A DNA stretch of 64,000 nucleotides from Apostichopus japonicus. Its lineage: Eukaryota > Echinodermata > Holothuroidea > Aspidochirotida > Stichopodidae. Position 1 is the stretch's first letter. Every line of letters starts with the position of its first letter. Shown here piece after piece: positions 13,082 through 25,643 of the stretch. The notes under the pieces are model-generated. The model made no database searches. It saw only the letters and a list, made by a program, of their open reading frames with translations, and was not told where the DNA came from. The DNA lies in NCBI RefSeq assembly GCF_037975245.1, contig NC_092563.1, positions 2,447,001 to 2,511,000 of the forward strand. Direction: 5' to 3'. Made by a program: the position numbers and the translations under genes.

Positions 13082-16000
13082 TGACAGCAAAAAGTCTCTC
13101 AATGGCATGTGAGTATTCTAATCTAGGAGTTGCATGGCGTATCGCAAATTGTTTTACATCGACCAATTATAACACTTTGTCACGAATGAGACGACCACTT
13201 TCAACCTGCAAATTGCTTACAGAATTATGACAGAACAACATAATTACTGTTGAGAACCCCCCAAAAAAGGAGAGAAAAATGGAAGTAAAGTACATACATG
13301 AAATGACTCAGTTTTGTACACTCGTATGTTCTTATGTATGTGCATAGGTAGGTATGTAGGTATGTGTGCGTGCGTGCGTGTGCGTGCGTGCGTGTGCGCA
13401 TTGTTTGTGTGTGTCAGCAAGGGGGGAAAGTGTTAAAACCTTAAAAAGCACTGTAGCTGGATAATTTACATTTCCAAGTTAAGACTTCTAATTTTCTTCA
13501 AGTCAAATGGTTGTTAAAGGGTAGCCGAATTCAATCCCTGAAAACCTTTCTTCTTCGTGAGAGAGTGGCCAGTAAATAAGCTTTGGGTTTCAGCATGACA
13601 TTTTACGCCAAGGATATGGTGTAAAGGAAAGCACATAATTGGTCAGATCTTAACTGATATTGCTGTTATGAAATTAAGAATGATTTTTCATTTTTAAGAA
13701 CCTACTTGGTAATTCCTGAAAGTAAACACCATATCAGGGTAATATTTCACATTGCTTTCACTATCTTGGTATACATCCACGCACTCACCATAATTCATTT
13801 GAAAAGGATTAAGATGCTGTTTAAGATGTCATTTGTTACTAAGTTTAATCAGAAATACCACCCAATATCTTAAACTGCTATCCTGCTGAAGTCTAAAGAT
13901 TAATTTGACCTTAAATTGCTACAGTAGCCCCCATTAGTGCTTGTTATTACAACAAGTACACTTAGTGAAAGGTATTGTCTAAATATTTGCCCAAATATGA
14001 TGCTGATGGAAGACCATTTGAAGTCAGTAGAGGTCAAAGTCTGCACACCTTGTAAAGCTTGCAAATGCAATTATTTCTATGATGAATGGCTGTTCTATGT
14101 CACTAACTGTCATAGGATGTGACCTCCCCTCTTTTAATTGGCTGAGAGGGTCACCACTTTCACTAACGACTGTTATCTGTCATTGACATTCAGAAGGGTA
14201 ATACCTTTGCAATGACCAAGTTATCTGGTATGATGTTCTGGACTTCGGGACACATTTCCTCTGTTGTTCTATCAATCAGATGATTCAGTATAAAATATAA
14301 AGTATAAACTTTAGGAAGGCAAGGAATCACTAATCCTGATGGCTTTTTGATTTTTTGTTGTTGGAATTGTGGATACTTTTCAGGCACATGTCAATCTATA
14401 CCATCCCAAGGGATGCTTCAATGGCAGGTGGTGTCTGGAATTGTGAAATATTATATAGACAATTTCAACAATTTTTTTATTGTCCTCTAAAAGACTGCTG
14501 ACTGAATTGTGTGATGATGAACTCTAAAGCTTGTCTCCGCTCTCTACATTTCGCTCTTGCACCCAAATAAATCCTTTTTCCTCTTCTCTTTGTGTAAAAA
14601 TACTGCAAGTATCCATGTTTAAAAAGAAAATTAATAAGAGTAGAGGAATTAAGTCAAAAAAGAGAAAAATGTCAGACCTATTATCGGACATCACCATGTG
14701 AGAAAAACACCAGTGAACATGATGACTGTAGAAAGGTTCTTAAGTGGATGCTTTCGACATCTTGCCATTTTATTTGGGCCATTTGAAAAGCCCTTTTCCC
14801 TTGCCAGTCGGTGGGTAGCATCCATCATATATATTAAAAGAAAATTTTTTAATGCCATTCAAAATAAATGACGGACATAAGAAAAACAAAAACCCAAAAC
14901 TCATATTTTATGTCCCATTGAATGGAGTGTTAGTGAGTTCTACAACTTTAGCAGTTGCCTGTCCTGTTACGTGTCTCTCTGCCTGCAAAGCTCGGCTCTG
15001 TTTGAAATATCACTTATGGTTCCCAAGGACCGACAGAAGGAAAACAAAGAATGCTACGTAGGGCTGCTTTCTGTTATGCGGTCTTTGGCTCGTTCTGCCT
15101 GAGATTTTGTGTGATCTAACGTTTCTATGATGCAAATGCAAAAGTGAAACGACGGATTTGGCTAAAAACTGAATTTATGCATTCCGTGCCCCTAATCCTT
15201 TAAACTTTTTTTGGGGGGAAAAAGCAATGCCATTAACATCCCTGGAAACCATAAGATGTTATGCCATAATTTAATTGTTGATAGCACTTGCAATTGACAT
15301 CAATTTTGTCTTCATTTGAATACAATATAAGCCTGAACATGAAGACTACAAATGTTCAAGCTATGGGACAGGACTTTACCGATTTTATACATTTGGCTCT
15401 GTCTTATTTCTTAGGGTTAAACCGTACGCCTCTGGTCTTCCTCTTACAAGAAATGGAATAAAAGCCAATTTACCAAAGTAACATGCTAGCCAAGAGAGGA
15501 CACCAGCAGTTACTAATTCATTGGCTTGTTTTGTGTACTACAATCAACCTGACAGACGTTTATGACAGAAAATTGAAGGAAAATTCACAGCTAACCAATT
15601 TCCCCTTGACGAGGTTGAATTAGCCACGAGCTCCAAATGGTGATTTGACGAAAGTCCCTAGACAAGAAGAATGGATATGCATGTTCTGTATATCAAGGCA
15701 GTTTATTCATTGCAAACTCTGGTCACATCAGTTAAATAAGACAGTCAAAATCAATCCCAGCTTTTGTAGTATCCTAATCAACAGTTTCTTTGGAGAGCCA
15801 AAAAGGCAAAAAATGACAGTGTCTCGTTATCTCCTCTAATATGCGTGAAAATGTTAAAAGTATTCATCAGGAAAAAGGTTGGGATTATTTGGAGGCTCAC
15901 ACAAAATTATTTTGATGGGACGATGATATTTTGTAAAAATTTAGTTCAGTTTCAATTTCATTGAAATTGAAAAGGATTATGGTAATCTTTGAAAAATTGC

Positions 16001-16915
16001 CCAACTCTTAGAATGCATACTATATCATTCTAGTTTAGTATGATTGCAACCCTTTACCAAAGTTTTACACACAGACTGGATTCTGAGGAATTAACTAGTC
16101 TTTACATTTGTAAGTGTTTTTAATCGATGCATTTCGTTTATCTTGAAATATGGAAATCTACTCCAGTTCTTTACACAAGAATGCTGTTTACACGTCTCTG
16201 CATTTGTGTATCAGTTGGTCGTTTTTGTAGCCCTTTTGCTACACTGTGCCTGACACCTTGATCTTCTTTGGTGCAATTGTGAAAGAAACTCCACTGAAAC
16301 AACAAAACTCAGAAAACTAGAATAATAAATGTAACATCACAGATTATTATGCATTTTTCCAACCAAATGAATTTATTTTGGTGGGTTTTTTTTTTGGTAT
16401 CACTTCTGCCTCAGAATACACAGTATAAAATCAGAATCTGCACAAAGAAGAGTTTCTTTATTTCAATCCCTATCATTTATCTCTTTCAAAAGTGAGATTT
16501 AACTATCTCCATTTTCCTCGTTGTTCCCAGCTGTGAAAATTCTGGATAAGAACATGTCATTGGTCAAAGAGTTCTTTTTCATCAGTTAGACGAATTTAAT
16601 GTCAGCCATCCGATTTTTAAAGTACAAGGTAGTTTTTTCCCAGTCTGGGAATTTTGAGACAAATGATGTTTAAAGGATATATCTCTCAGATGCCAAACTG
16701 ATTGTTTGTTAAAGTACTGCCATATGTACTTTGAGACGAAAAGAAGTTTTCCATTCAACTTTTTAGTTAGAAAAAGAACACTGGCAGAAGAAAAATGGGC
16801 CTTGCTCACTTCCATGTGTTTCCTGCTGTTAATGTGACTTTGATGTAGACAGCGACTACTGTAGTAATCAGTGACATGTTGAATGTCATTAGACATTGAA
16901 ATGTATGTCACTATT
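13082..16915. other. Intergenic, no gene seen
   Basis: Begins with the presumed zc3h3 3' UTR. It holds a GTGCGTGC simple repeat at 13340-13410 and a remnant of the half-site tandem repeat around 13930-14110. Frames here are short and without coding signature. Confidence 0.55.
13930..14110 (+). repeat. Remnant of half-site tandem repeat
   Basis: Shares with 4790-5300 and 56760-57240 the order CAAGTACA..TTAGTG, a central ATGATGCTGATGGAAGACC variant, GTAGAGGTCAAAGT, and CTTGTAAAG. Diverged, single copy. Confidence 0.5.
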
Positions 16916-17057
16916 ACATGAACAGGTTATGTGAACTAAACTAGGTAGTTCAGCCGTTTCGAATTTAAATTGGTGGTAGCTTTTGAAAAAGATACAACCC
17001 CCCTATTATTATATATTACATTATTATAATATTATATATATGTATATGTGTGTATAT

Positions 17058-17089
<32 letters not shown>

Positions 17090-17216
17090 TCTGGATATAT
17101 ATATATATTCTGGATATATATACATTTGTGGATTTTCCAAATCACTACGATTACAATTATATATATATATTCATTTGCCTTTGTCGTTTACCTCCATTTC
17201 ATTTCATGAACATAAA

Positions 17217-17570
17217 GTTTGTTCAAAGTATCTCTTTCGAGATACGGCTTTAGGAATCACAAATGATTTTGAGTAGGTTAGCATCATGTTTGATCTCTAG
17301 AGTAAGGCAAATTATGTCACCAAAAACAGAACTAGTATTGTTCGATACATGTGATAAACACCTACAGTGGAATTATGACCTTCCTTACCTGTTTCGAACC
17401 TCTGGACTAACAATCAGCGTCCATAGCCTAGTGGTTAGGGTGTCTGCATATAAAGAGGGAGGCCCGGGTTCGAATCCCGGTGGAGGCTGGAAGTTTTTTC
17501 ACTGTTCTGGATTTTCCAACTCACTACAATTTCAATTACATATATATATATATATATATCATGAACAGGT
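17217..17570 (+). mobile_element. tRNA-derived SINE-like element, copy 1
   Basis: About 200 bp of leader (GTTCAAAGTATCTCTTTCGA onward), then a tRNA-like region with an A box TAGCCTAGTGG (17424-17434) and a perfect B box GGTTCGAATCC (17467-17477), then a tail ending GGATTTTCCAACTCACTAC..TTTCAATTACA and a TA tract. It is about 80-90 percent identical by eye to 29877-30231. The internal pol III boxes and dispersed copies make a SINE the best call. A tail fragment of the same family precedes it at 17127-17175. Confidence 0.8.
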
Positions 17571-19693
17571 TTATGTAAACTAAACTAGATAGTTCAGCCA
17601 TTTTTTGATTGATAGTAGCAACAACAACAGTGGTACTATATATGTTATATATATGTTATCATTATAACCACCGTATTTAGGTGCTAAAATGTACTAAAAG
17701 TTCTCACAATTAATTTCCTGGAGGTTGTTACCCTCCAAATTTAATCTAAGATATTTGAAGAGTATTAAAATTGAAAGCAACCATTCTCTACTCAACAACA
17801 CAACTGTACCACAGCACAGACAAATCTCAGCCCTTTTGACTTCAAACAAAGGAACCAGGTATAGTTGTGGGACTGTCACTCCAGTTTTTGACTGCTACAC
17901 ATCGCCTTCCTTTTTTTCATATTTTTGAATACCGGTGTAAAGAAAGCTGTAGTAAAATGTCATCTGCCATATTACCCATCGTTAACCAAGACTACGAGAC
18001 AATATTCTACAATTTGTTTTGTATGGAAAGCCAAATATGACAAAGGTATAGTACTATCAAACATGATAATGATGATTATGTTGAAAACACTTTGCAAAAT
18101 ATACTCATTGGTATGTTTCCTTACTCAGAAAATAGTGTTGAAAACCTCCAACAGATGTAAAAGTTTGGGAGGATGAGAGATTTTTGGGAAAAAAATATTC
18201 ATATTAATTTGAATAAAGCAGAGAAGTTCCTAATTTGATTAATCTCATTCTTATTTTGTCTTCTTTTTTTTGTGCGTAATTATTTTGAGTCATGGGCTGG
18301 CTCATGCTTGTATTCGTCATGTGTTTATATTTGATTTATAATTACAGACTTCTACCTTAACCCTGAAGAAAACATGTCCCTGTCCCTACTACAGCTGCTT
18401 AGTCCAGGCTTAAATGTTTATTATTGATGCATTGTTTTAGAAATTACTAATACCTCAACAAAAAAGCTGTTACTTGAAGTTGAGACTGCTAACAACAAAG
18501 GATGCATTGTATGGTTACAATCTGGTATCAAGAAAAAAAAAAATTTGGCCGACATTTTATACTAATAGATTATGTGGACCCTTCAAGTTTAGGACCTTGG
18601 GCCAGAATACCCCACCACAGCGACGTAGCCAGGAATTTGAAAGGGGGGGAGCACTTTTTGCGATTGATATGGATTTTCAAAATTGTAGGCACGACTATCT
18701 AAGCGGAGCGCCACCATCGGTTGGCGCGCAGCGTACAAGAAAATTTCTGGTTTTGATACCACCCAGATCACTGGAAATGGCACTTCCCGGGCTTGAAAAT
18801 GACCAACCAGATGTACACTTTTTGCCTGAGAACCAAGTATTCCCGATAGTTTTTTTTTCCATCCATAACCTTTTTGAAGATTGTCACCAGTCACAAATCA
18901 TGTTCGATCTCATCGCATGTCCTGTGGATCATTGCTTTTTATAGGTGATTCTACGTCGCGGCCCACAATATCCGTCAGGCCCACTTTTCAAGGTTCCAAG
19001 CCCATTATTTGTTCAGAATTTGAAAATTCACATTTCTCGTGAATAAACTCACTTCAAAACATATCCATAATGTTGCACAAAATTTCATCTATGGACAACC
19101 AATATAGAAAAACCTCCTTCAACCCCTAACAGACCGGTCAAAATTGCACGAGTAGAGGGAAGTGTGATAAAGAATGTTGGTCAGAAATTTTGGAAAATTC
19201 AGACACAGTTAATTTATTGGTGTACAAATATTAAAACCTCTTATAACGGCTATTATAAAACTTGGTTGAAGGAAATGAAAAAATAGCACATATTTCCGAA
19301 ACAGAACACTACACACATAGGCGTAGGAGGCGGGGGGGGGGGGGGGCTGCAGCCCCTAATTCGCCATTTTCTAATGTAAAAGAGAGTTTTGACGTAATTG
19401 GACCCCCATGCCTTTTTCTCCATCTACATAAGACATTTCGTTGTTTACATTAGCATCCCGCGGTACACTGCGCAACTTTCACGGACCGTACGTTACACGA
19501 TGGCATGCGATGTAGGGTAAATAACCGATGCTTGTTTATATGATATTGACCATAACATGTTGAACGCGCGCAAAAAATGTTGGTTATTTTTTTCGGGCAA
19601 GTCGGACAGTTTTGAGGCTGCTCATCCTGGAACGCCATTTTCATGCTCACTGATATGATGTGATATCTGCTGCGGTTGCTTTACAAATTCGAA

Positions 19694-20501
19694 CAGGCGC
19701 GTAGCGAGGAATTTGCCAAGGGAGGGGCGAAGCCTGTAGGCAAATTATCTAAGCGTAGCGCCACCATAAGTTGGCGCGAAGCGTTCAAGAAAATTTTGGC
19801 CGAACATGCCTCCCAGATCACTGGAAATGGCACTACCCAGGACCATTTGTAGGCGCGAAGCGTACAAGTAAATTTTGGCCGAAAATGCCTCCCAGATCGC
19901 TGGAAACGACACTTCCCAGGCCTTGTAAGTTGCATCTAAGCACTTTCTATTTTGAAATTACTGGCGATATCATAAAAAAAATATACTGAAGGGGGAGGGG
20001 GGCGGTCGCCCCCTTCCCGAAATGCGTCAGGTTCCCCGACGACACGGTCGAGTTCGAGACCAGCCACAGTTGGTTTCATAGCACAATTCTACAATTGTTT
20101 AAGGCGTATATACACACACACGCGTTATGATAGACCATATATAGTATATAGATCATGAGTGAGAGGAAAAATGGAAACGTCAAAAATGGAGTTGTCGGTG
20201 TAAGGGGTAGGGTGAGGCAAACGCCCCTTCCGAAATCCTTGATCCGTCACTGACTACCCTGTGTATATAATAGGGACCAGCGCTGTAATGATGTCACTGT
20301 TCCTCTTTCTCTTCCCGGTCGGTGTCTTGGCGTTTTCCTTCTACTCCCTCTTTTTCTCCTTTTCTCTCTTTCTTCTTTTTCTTTTCCCTTCCTTCCTCTC
20401 CTCCTCCTCTTTTCCCCCCTCTTTTTTCCTTTTTTTTTCTCTCCTCTTTTTCTTACCCGGGAGGCGCGCGCCCCCAACGCCCCCCCCTGGATACGCGCCT
20501 G
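19694..20501. mobile_element. Nested hAT-like end pair inside the 2.2-kb element
   Basis: Left end CAGGCGCGTAGCGAGG and, on the other strand, right end CAGGCGCGTATCCAGG face each other 808 bp apart inside the larger element. The flanking octamers (AATTCGAA and TTGTGCAT) do not match, so it is either an old nested insertion or two ends brought together by rearrangement. Another terminus-like motif, CAGTGACGGATCAAGG on the minus strand, ends at 20252. Confidence 0.45.
20345..20457 (+). repeat. 113-bp pyrimidine tract
   Basis: Almost uninterrupted C/T run inside the 2.2-kb transposon. It is low complexity and explains the S/F/L-rich and K/R/E-rich frames on its two strands. Such tracts can form triplexes. 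Confidence 0.85.
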
Positions 20502-21575
20502 TTGTGCATACAGTTCGTGACATTCCATAGAGTGCGGTTAGGCAGGCAATATGTATTTTATTACGCAGTGGCCAACTGTAGGCTTGTAATTGGCTATAAG
20601 CTAAATTTAGCTAATTGCATCTGCCAAACTAAGTAAGTAGTTGAATCAGTAGGCATGAATGTTACTACGATTACAATCGAGTTAACGGAGCTGACGAGTA
20701 TTCAAGATGAAAAGAGCACTGACAAAATACCATGCTAAAAAAACGACAGTTAAAAAAAAAAAAATCGACACTGAAAGGGGGGGGAGCGGTCGCTCCCCCT
20801 GCTCCCCCCCTGGCTACGTCCCTGCCCCACCAGCCTACTCTGCAAATTACTCAATCTAGGTTTACTGAGATTTCGGTCTCTTGCCCCTTCAACCAAAGTT
20901 TTCCTTGGCCATGGTAGAAATTAATCGAGAACCAACCCCTGGCCTTTAACATCAGACTGAATTATATGCCTATAACCATCCTTTAAGGTGGCCAAACTAA
21001 ATTTCTCCTAACAATTACGGACGTAGCTTCAGATTTTTTCTTTGGTTTAGTAAAATCTTTCATTTTGTTCCTAGTGGTTTGGCTTGGACAATTTCGTTCT
21101 ACTTGTTTCACTGTTGTAAGGCTCTAGGTAGGCGGAAAACCCGGAGACTTAAAAAAAGTTACAAAAGGAGACCCCCCCCCCCCACAGTATAGGTCCCTGG
21201 GTTTGCTAAAGCATTTTTCTGTATTCCACATAGTTGAATATTATTGGTTTCTCCAGGCCCTGACAAGAGGGGAGGTGGTTACAGCTCGGCGCCATGGGTC
21301 AAATGAAGAATAACATATACTCTCCTCTTTATAATGCATTAAAGTACACACGAGGACTGCAAAACGGGGGCGCATGGTGTCATAATTGTCCCAGGGGTCT
21401 TTCCTTACGCTCATCACCTTTTGCGTCTTTCATTATGACATGACAATGTGTATTCCCGTTAACGTGTATTACAGACAGGGCGGAAACTACAGTAACAAGT
21501 AGTCAGGAATTAAGGAAGCAAATGATGTCGTGCGAGTAAACAGGTGTGCTGCATATACATATATATATATATATA

Positions 21576-21927
21576 CAGGGTTATAGCTAGGAGATTGTGA
21601 GTGCTGGTTAAATAAATTTGCAAAGCGTAGCGAGCGTAGCGAGCGTAGCAAGCGAAGCTCTCGCATCTCACGGCCGGGGGTCCAGGGCCCGCTTAAGGGT
21701 GATTTTTGCTACTTTTCAGATTTACAATTGGTAAATAACAGAAAAAGGTGACGTTATTATCATGTTTTACGGCAAGGGAAAGATAAATTTGTTACTTTTG
21801 TTGTATTTCACAAGCATTTTACTATTTTTTTGTGCCGGCCAGTGGACTGTTTATTCACTTCCAATGCCGGCCGGCAGGCGTGAGTGGCGGTTACCACCGG
21901 CCGCCGCCGGCCGGCGTGGCTATAACC

Positions 21928-21930
<3 letters not shown>
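21576..21930. mobile_element. hAT-like MITE, 355 bp, inserted in a TA tract
   Basis: Inverted ends CAGGGTTATAGCTAGGA on the left and CAGGGTTATAGCCACGC on the other strand at the right. TATATATA flanks both sides, compatible with an 8-bp target duplication but uninformative inside a TA repeat. The interior has a 10-bp AGCGTAGCG repeat (21634-21660) and a GCCGGCCGGC-rich palindromic patch near 21864-21914. No coding capacity. Confidence 0.7.
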
Positions 21931-22163
<233 letters not shown>

Positions 22164-23362
22164 AATTAATCGTAGAAAAGACAACAGAAACAGCTTGGGA
22201 ATTATACATCTATTGGGGTAAGGCAATTAAATACGAAATACGTGTCAGGGCATTGTAGAGGCTGCACCCATGGCCCTGTTCATAAAGGGGAGGAGAAGAA
22301 ATTAAACTTAAGATTTGGTCATATAACTGGGGGGGGGGATGATTGAAAACGTTTGGTAGATCAATTGAATGAGAAGTGATGGCATCATCCTACAATTAAA
22401 AAAGTGGACACACGATGTTTATTTGTAGGTCATTTTGTCTGCAATTGTGAAATTATTCGTATCATTTGTATGCAGGTATCAGTCTATGCAACAAACATGC
22501 TCAGGGACGGGAAACGGCGGGTGGGGGAGGTTGGGGGGGGGCTTTGCAGGAGGCGAGAAGCCGACGAGATTATAACTACCCATGAATCCGCCAAGTTCCC
22601 ACCTCCTCCTCTATGTCAGACCTTGCCGTGTTTACACATTATGTAGCCAAATGTGTGAAAATGACTACAAAGCTAATTGTAGAACGTTGCAGAGCGGAAA
22701 GACAATACGTAGCATGACATTAATCAAAGCTTAAATTTTAAATCGGCTAATCGGGGATGGCGGGGTGTGGAGGCTCTAGGGATGTCCATCCTCCCTTTTC
22801 TTTACCCCCCCCCCCCCACACACACACAAAGATGAGGGCAATCTTGTGTGTGCACCTATTATAGACATAATTTATAACCTAAGTATGTCTCAGAATGCAC
22901 AATTTCTCGACTTCAACGACCCCAGAGCCACAGCCTTTTCCTTTAGAAAAGTCTCGGATACACCCCTGATATTGCCGAGGATCTTAACCTTGTTACATCT
23001 ACTGACCATTTAGGGACAATAGAGAAATGACCATGGACCTCCAGACTAAAGATTACAACCAAATACCTCAGCCCCACCATGTTACTGGGAGCGGGCGTTG
23101 GCGTGGGCGTGGGCGTGGGTCAGGACAAAATTGTCGGTTTTCTTTGCCCGAGATAGCAGTTGGCAGATGTTCTGTCTTGACAACTTATGAAAGTCAGTCA
23201 TGAATGTTAAACTGGGCACTTAAGTATTTACGGGGCAAATTTTCGCCGACCTGTTGCCGGCACGGAATGCCTATGGGGGTCCTTCAGCGCGAAGAACATG
23301 GCTATAATGTATTCTTTGACGTAAGTAGTAAAGGCCTGTATAGTAGGAAGAAGTTTATGTAA

Positions 23363-23412
<50 letters not shown>

Positions 23413-24114
23413 TATAGCCTCTTCCTCCTATGATATGAATATGCTATACATACTATCTGCATCATGATATTTGTATGTGCGTCCTATATTATGTTGTGAT
23501 GGATACATATTCTATCCTGTTATGCTATACTGTATAAACTTCAATATTTGCTAAGATACAAATATAACCTAGGCTAAAATGTCATACAAATGTTATGACC
23601 TTTGAAAGAGAAACATTACAGAGCGCAGACTGCAGACTGATTGAATTAATATAACGTTAAGTACTTGCCGAGTATAGGAAAGCGCCGAGTCTTATTATTA
23701 TTATTTTTGGTTGTTGTACGTATTCTTTTAAAGCCGATTCACATGCTAGTTTTCAATACTTTTGTATACTGTTAACAAAAACTAACAATATAATTGTTAT
23801 CAAAATATAATCATTGTACCGTGTAATACGATATGCGACAATATAATTGATGTTTTATGTGGATGTTTAATATTATATTCGTTATGATACAATATTATTG
23901 TGTGAAACTATGTGAAACGGGTGTCTCCATGATAGACAGAGTAAGTCACACTGTTTGGCTTCATGTTAATAAATGTTAAGAACTACATGATTTATCCGAC
24001 AAAGTTTGATAGATCGTTTAAGGTTATGGGTGTCTCAAAATATAATCGTGCTTAAAATACTATTTAAGAAAAATCCTACTGGGATCCACACAGAACGTTT
24101 GTGGCTTGAGATTT

Positions 24115-24167
24115 GGGGCAGGGGCGCGGCAGGGGCAGGGCAGGGGCAGGACAGGGGCGGAAACTAG
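24115..24167 (+). repeat. GGGGCA-type G-rich repeat
   Basis: Successive GGGGCAGGGGCG, GGCAGGGGCAGGGCAGGGGC and GGACAGGGGCGG blocks give more than four G-runs within 50 bases, which fits the G-quadruplex pattern. It is low complexity and non-coding. Confidence 0.7.
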
Positions 24168-25309
24168 GATAACTTTCGGTAGTGCTGTATGGGGGAAACC
24201 CAGAGGAGTATGGAGGTAAAAACCTTTCGCTACCCCCACCTTGTCAATCCCACACAAAATAATAAGAGTGGTTATTATAGCACAACCTTGCTTTACGATT
24301 TCTAGATATAACTCAGAATGCTTCATTCCTTGTCTATAAGACTTTCTGGATCCGCCACCTGATTCCCGCAACATAATCACGGGCGGCGATCATGGGGGGG
24401 GGGGGGGGGACGGGGGGGACATGCCCCCAATAATATCTCTAAAGTCATTGGCGTCATTTTGCCCTACCTCTCTTTAGTCGCCGCAGCGTCTGGTCATATT
24501 ATTTTTTTTATATTACATTTTTACATTATTTATAAATTGTACAATGAGTGTCAGTGAAGAAGTTACTTTACTGTAGTTGTTTGTTGGCATGGGGACGCAT
24601 GGTGACCTTGATAGCTAGCCAAATCCAAAGAAATCGAGTAAAGCACAAGAACCATGACACATGGAGGGGAAGAGGAATGGGGGGGGTAGCGGGGGGATCA
24701 GACCAGTGTCCATTTGAATGTTGAATTAAGCCTTTTATTATCATTTTCGGACAATAAATGAGAGTTACGGCATGGAGGCAGGCACGATATCTTTATTCAC
24801 CGAACATTCCCTTTGCGTTGAACCGTGCAGTATACGACCTCTTCAACTTTCCAGTGTCGAGTTTCATATTCGACATATAGAGTATTCATCTTATATGGTT
24901 GTCTTGCTTGGCACACTGCCAAAGAAAATGGCGGGTTATCTTATCAATTCCACTGTCAACTGTCAACTATTAAACAATAAATGTTACTTGTAATTTACTA
25001 CTAAGAGACTACCGGTGCCTATAGTCATTCACTTGATTCACGAGGCAATTAAAAGAGTAAACGCATGCACATGAAATGATTTCCAATAGATCTAGACCGT
25101 GTGGGTTTCCTTATACACTAAATCAAATGTTTCAATCCATGTTCTCTTTGACTTCATCGCACAGGGATTGAATTGGAATCCTTATCGGATTGACCGATGA
25201 CCTAATACATGGCTGGTTTTGTTATTCTACATACATCGATAACGCCGGAATAGTATAGTTCATGTCTTCTTTGTAGTACAGAGAAACGATCATACCTTTA
25301 TCTTACATA

Positions 25310-25310
<1 letters not shown>

Positions 25311-25402
<92 letters not shown>

Positions 25403-25444
25403 CATATATATATATATTATAGCATATATATATATATTATAGCC

Positions 25445-25475
<31 letters not shown>

Positions 25476-25643
25476 ATATATTATAGCCTATATATATATA
25501 TTATAGCATATATATATATATTATAGCCTATATATATATATATTATAGCCTATATATATATATATATATATATTATAGCATATATATATATATATATTAT
25601 AGCCTATATATATATATATTATAGCATATATATATATATATAT
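25311..25643. repeat. TA tract evolving into a TATAGCC/TATAGCA array
   Basis: About 85 bp of pure TA is followed by repeated blocks TATATATATTATAGCA and TATATATATTATAGCC of varying length. The alternating A and C after TATAGC, with variable TA number, indicates expansion of a compound unit. A related TATATAGCC array lies at 43562-43625. Confidence 0.9.

Larger units (their letters stand above)
18618..20824. mobile_element. hAT-like non-autonomous DNA transposon, 2207 bp, with 8-bp target duplication
   Basis: Ends are CAGCGACGTAGCCAGG on the left and, read inward on the other strand, CAGGGACGTAGCCAGG on the right. They are flanked by perfect 8-bp direct repeats CCCCACCA at 18610-18617 and 20825-20832. 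An 8-bp duplication and ends beginning CAGnG are hallmarks of the hAT superfamily. The interior has three partial copies of a block with GGCGCGAAGCGT..CAAG, CCAGATCACTGGAAATGGCA (near 18720, 19775, 19853), a G17-type run at 19329, a 115-bp pyrimidine tract and ends of other elements. There is no transposase frame, so it must have moved using enzyme from elsewhere. Confidence 0.85.

Noticed and set aside
17418-17492. A functional tRNA gene
   Set aside because: A and B boxes are good, but the flanks do not fold into a proper acceptor stem, and the segment is repeated within a larger dispersed unit. SINE is the better call.
18474-18944. 156-codon frame as a gene
   Set aside because: It runs from unique sequence into the left end of the hAT-like element and has no recognisable domain.
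19316-19345. CATAGGCGTAGGAGGCGGGG as the left end of another hAT-like element
   Set aside because: No facing partner end or target duplication could be found; kept only as a possible fragment inside the larger element.
20247-20530. Lys/Arg/Glu-rich and Phe/Leu/Ser-rich frames
   Set aside because: Both strands of a pyrimidine tract; composition alone explains them.
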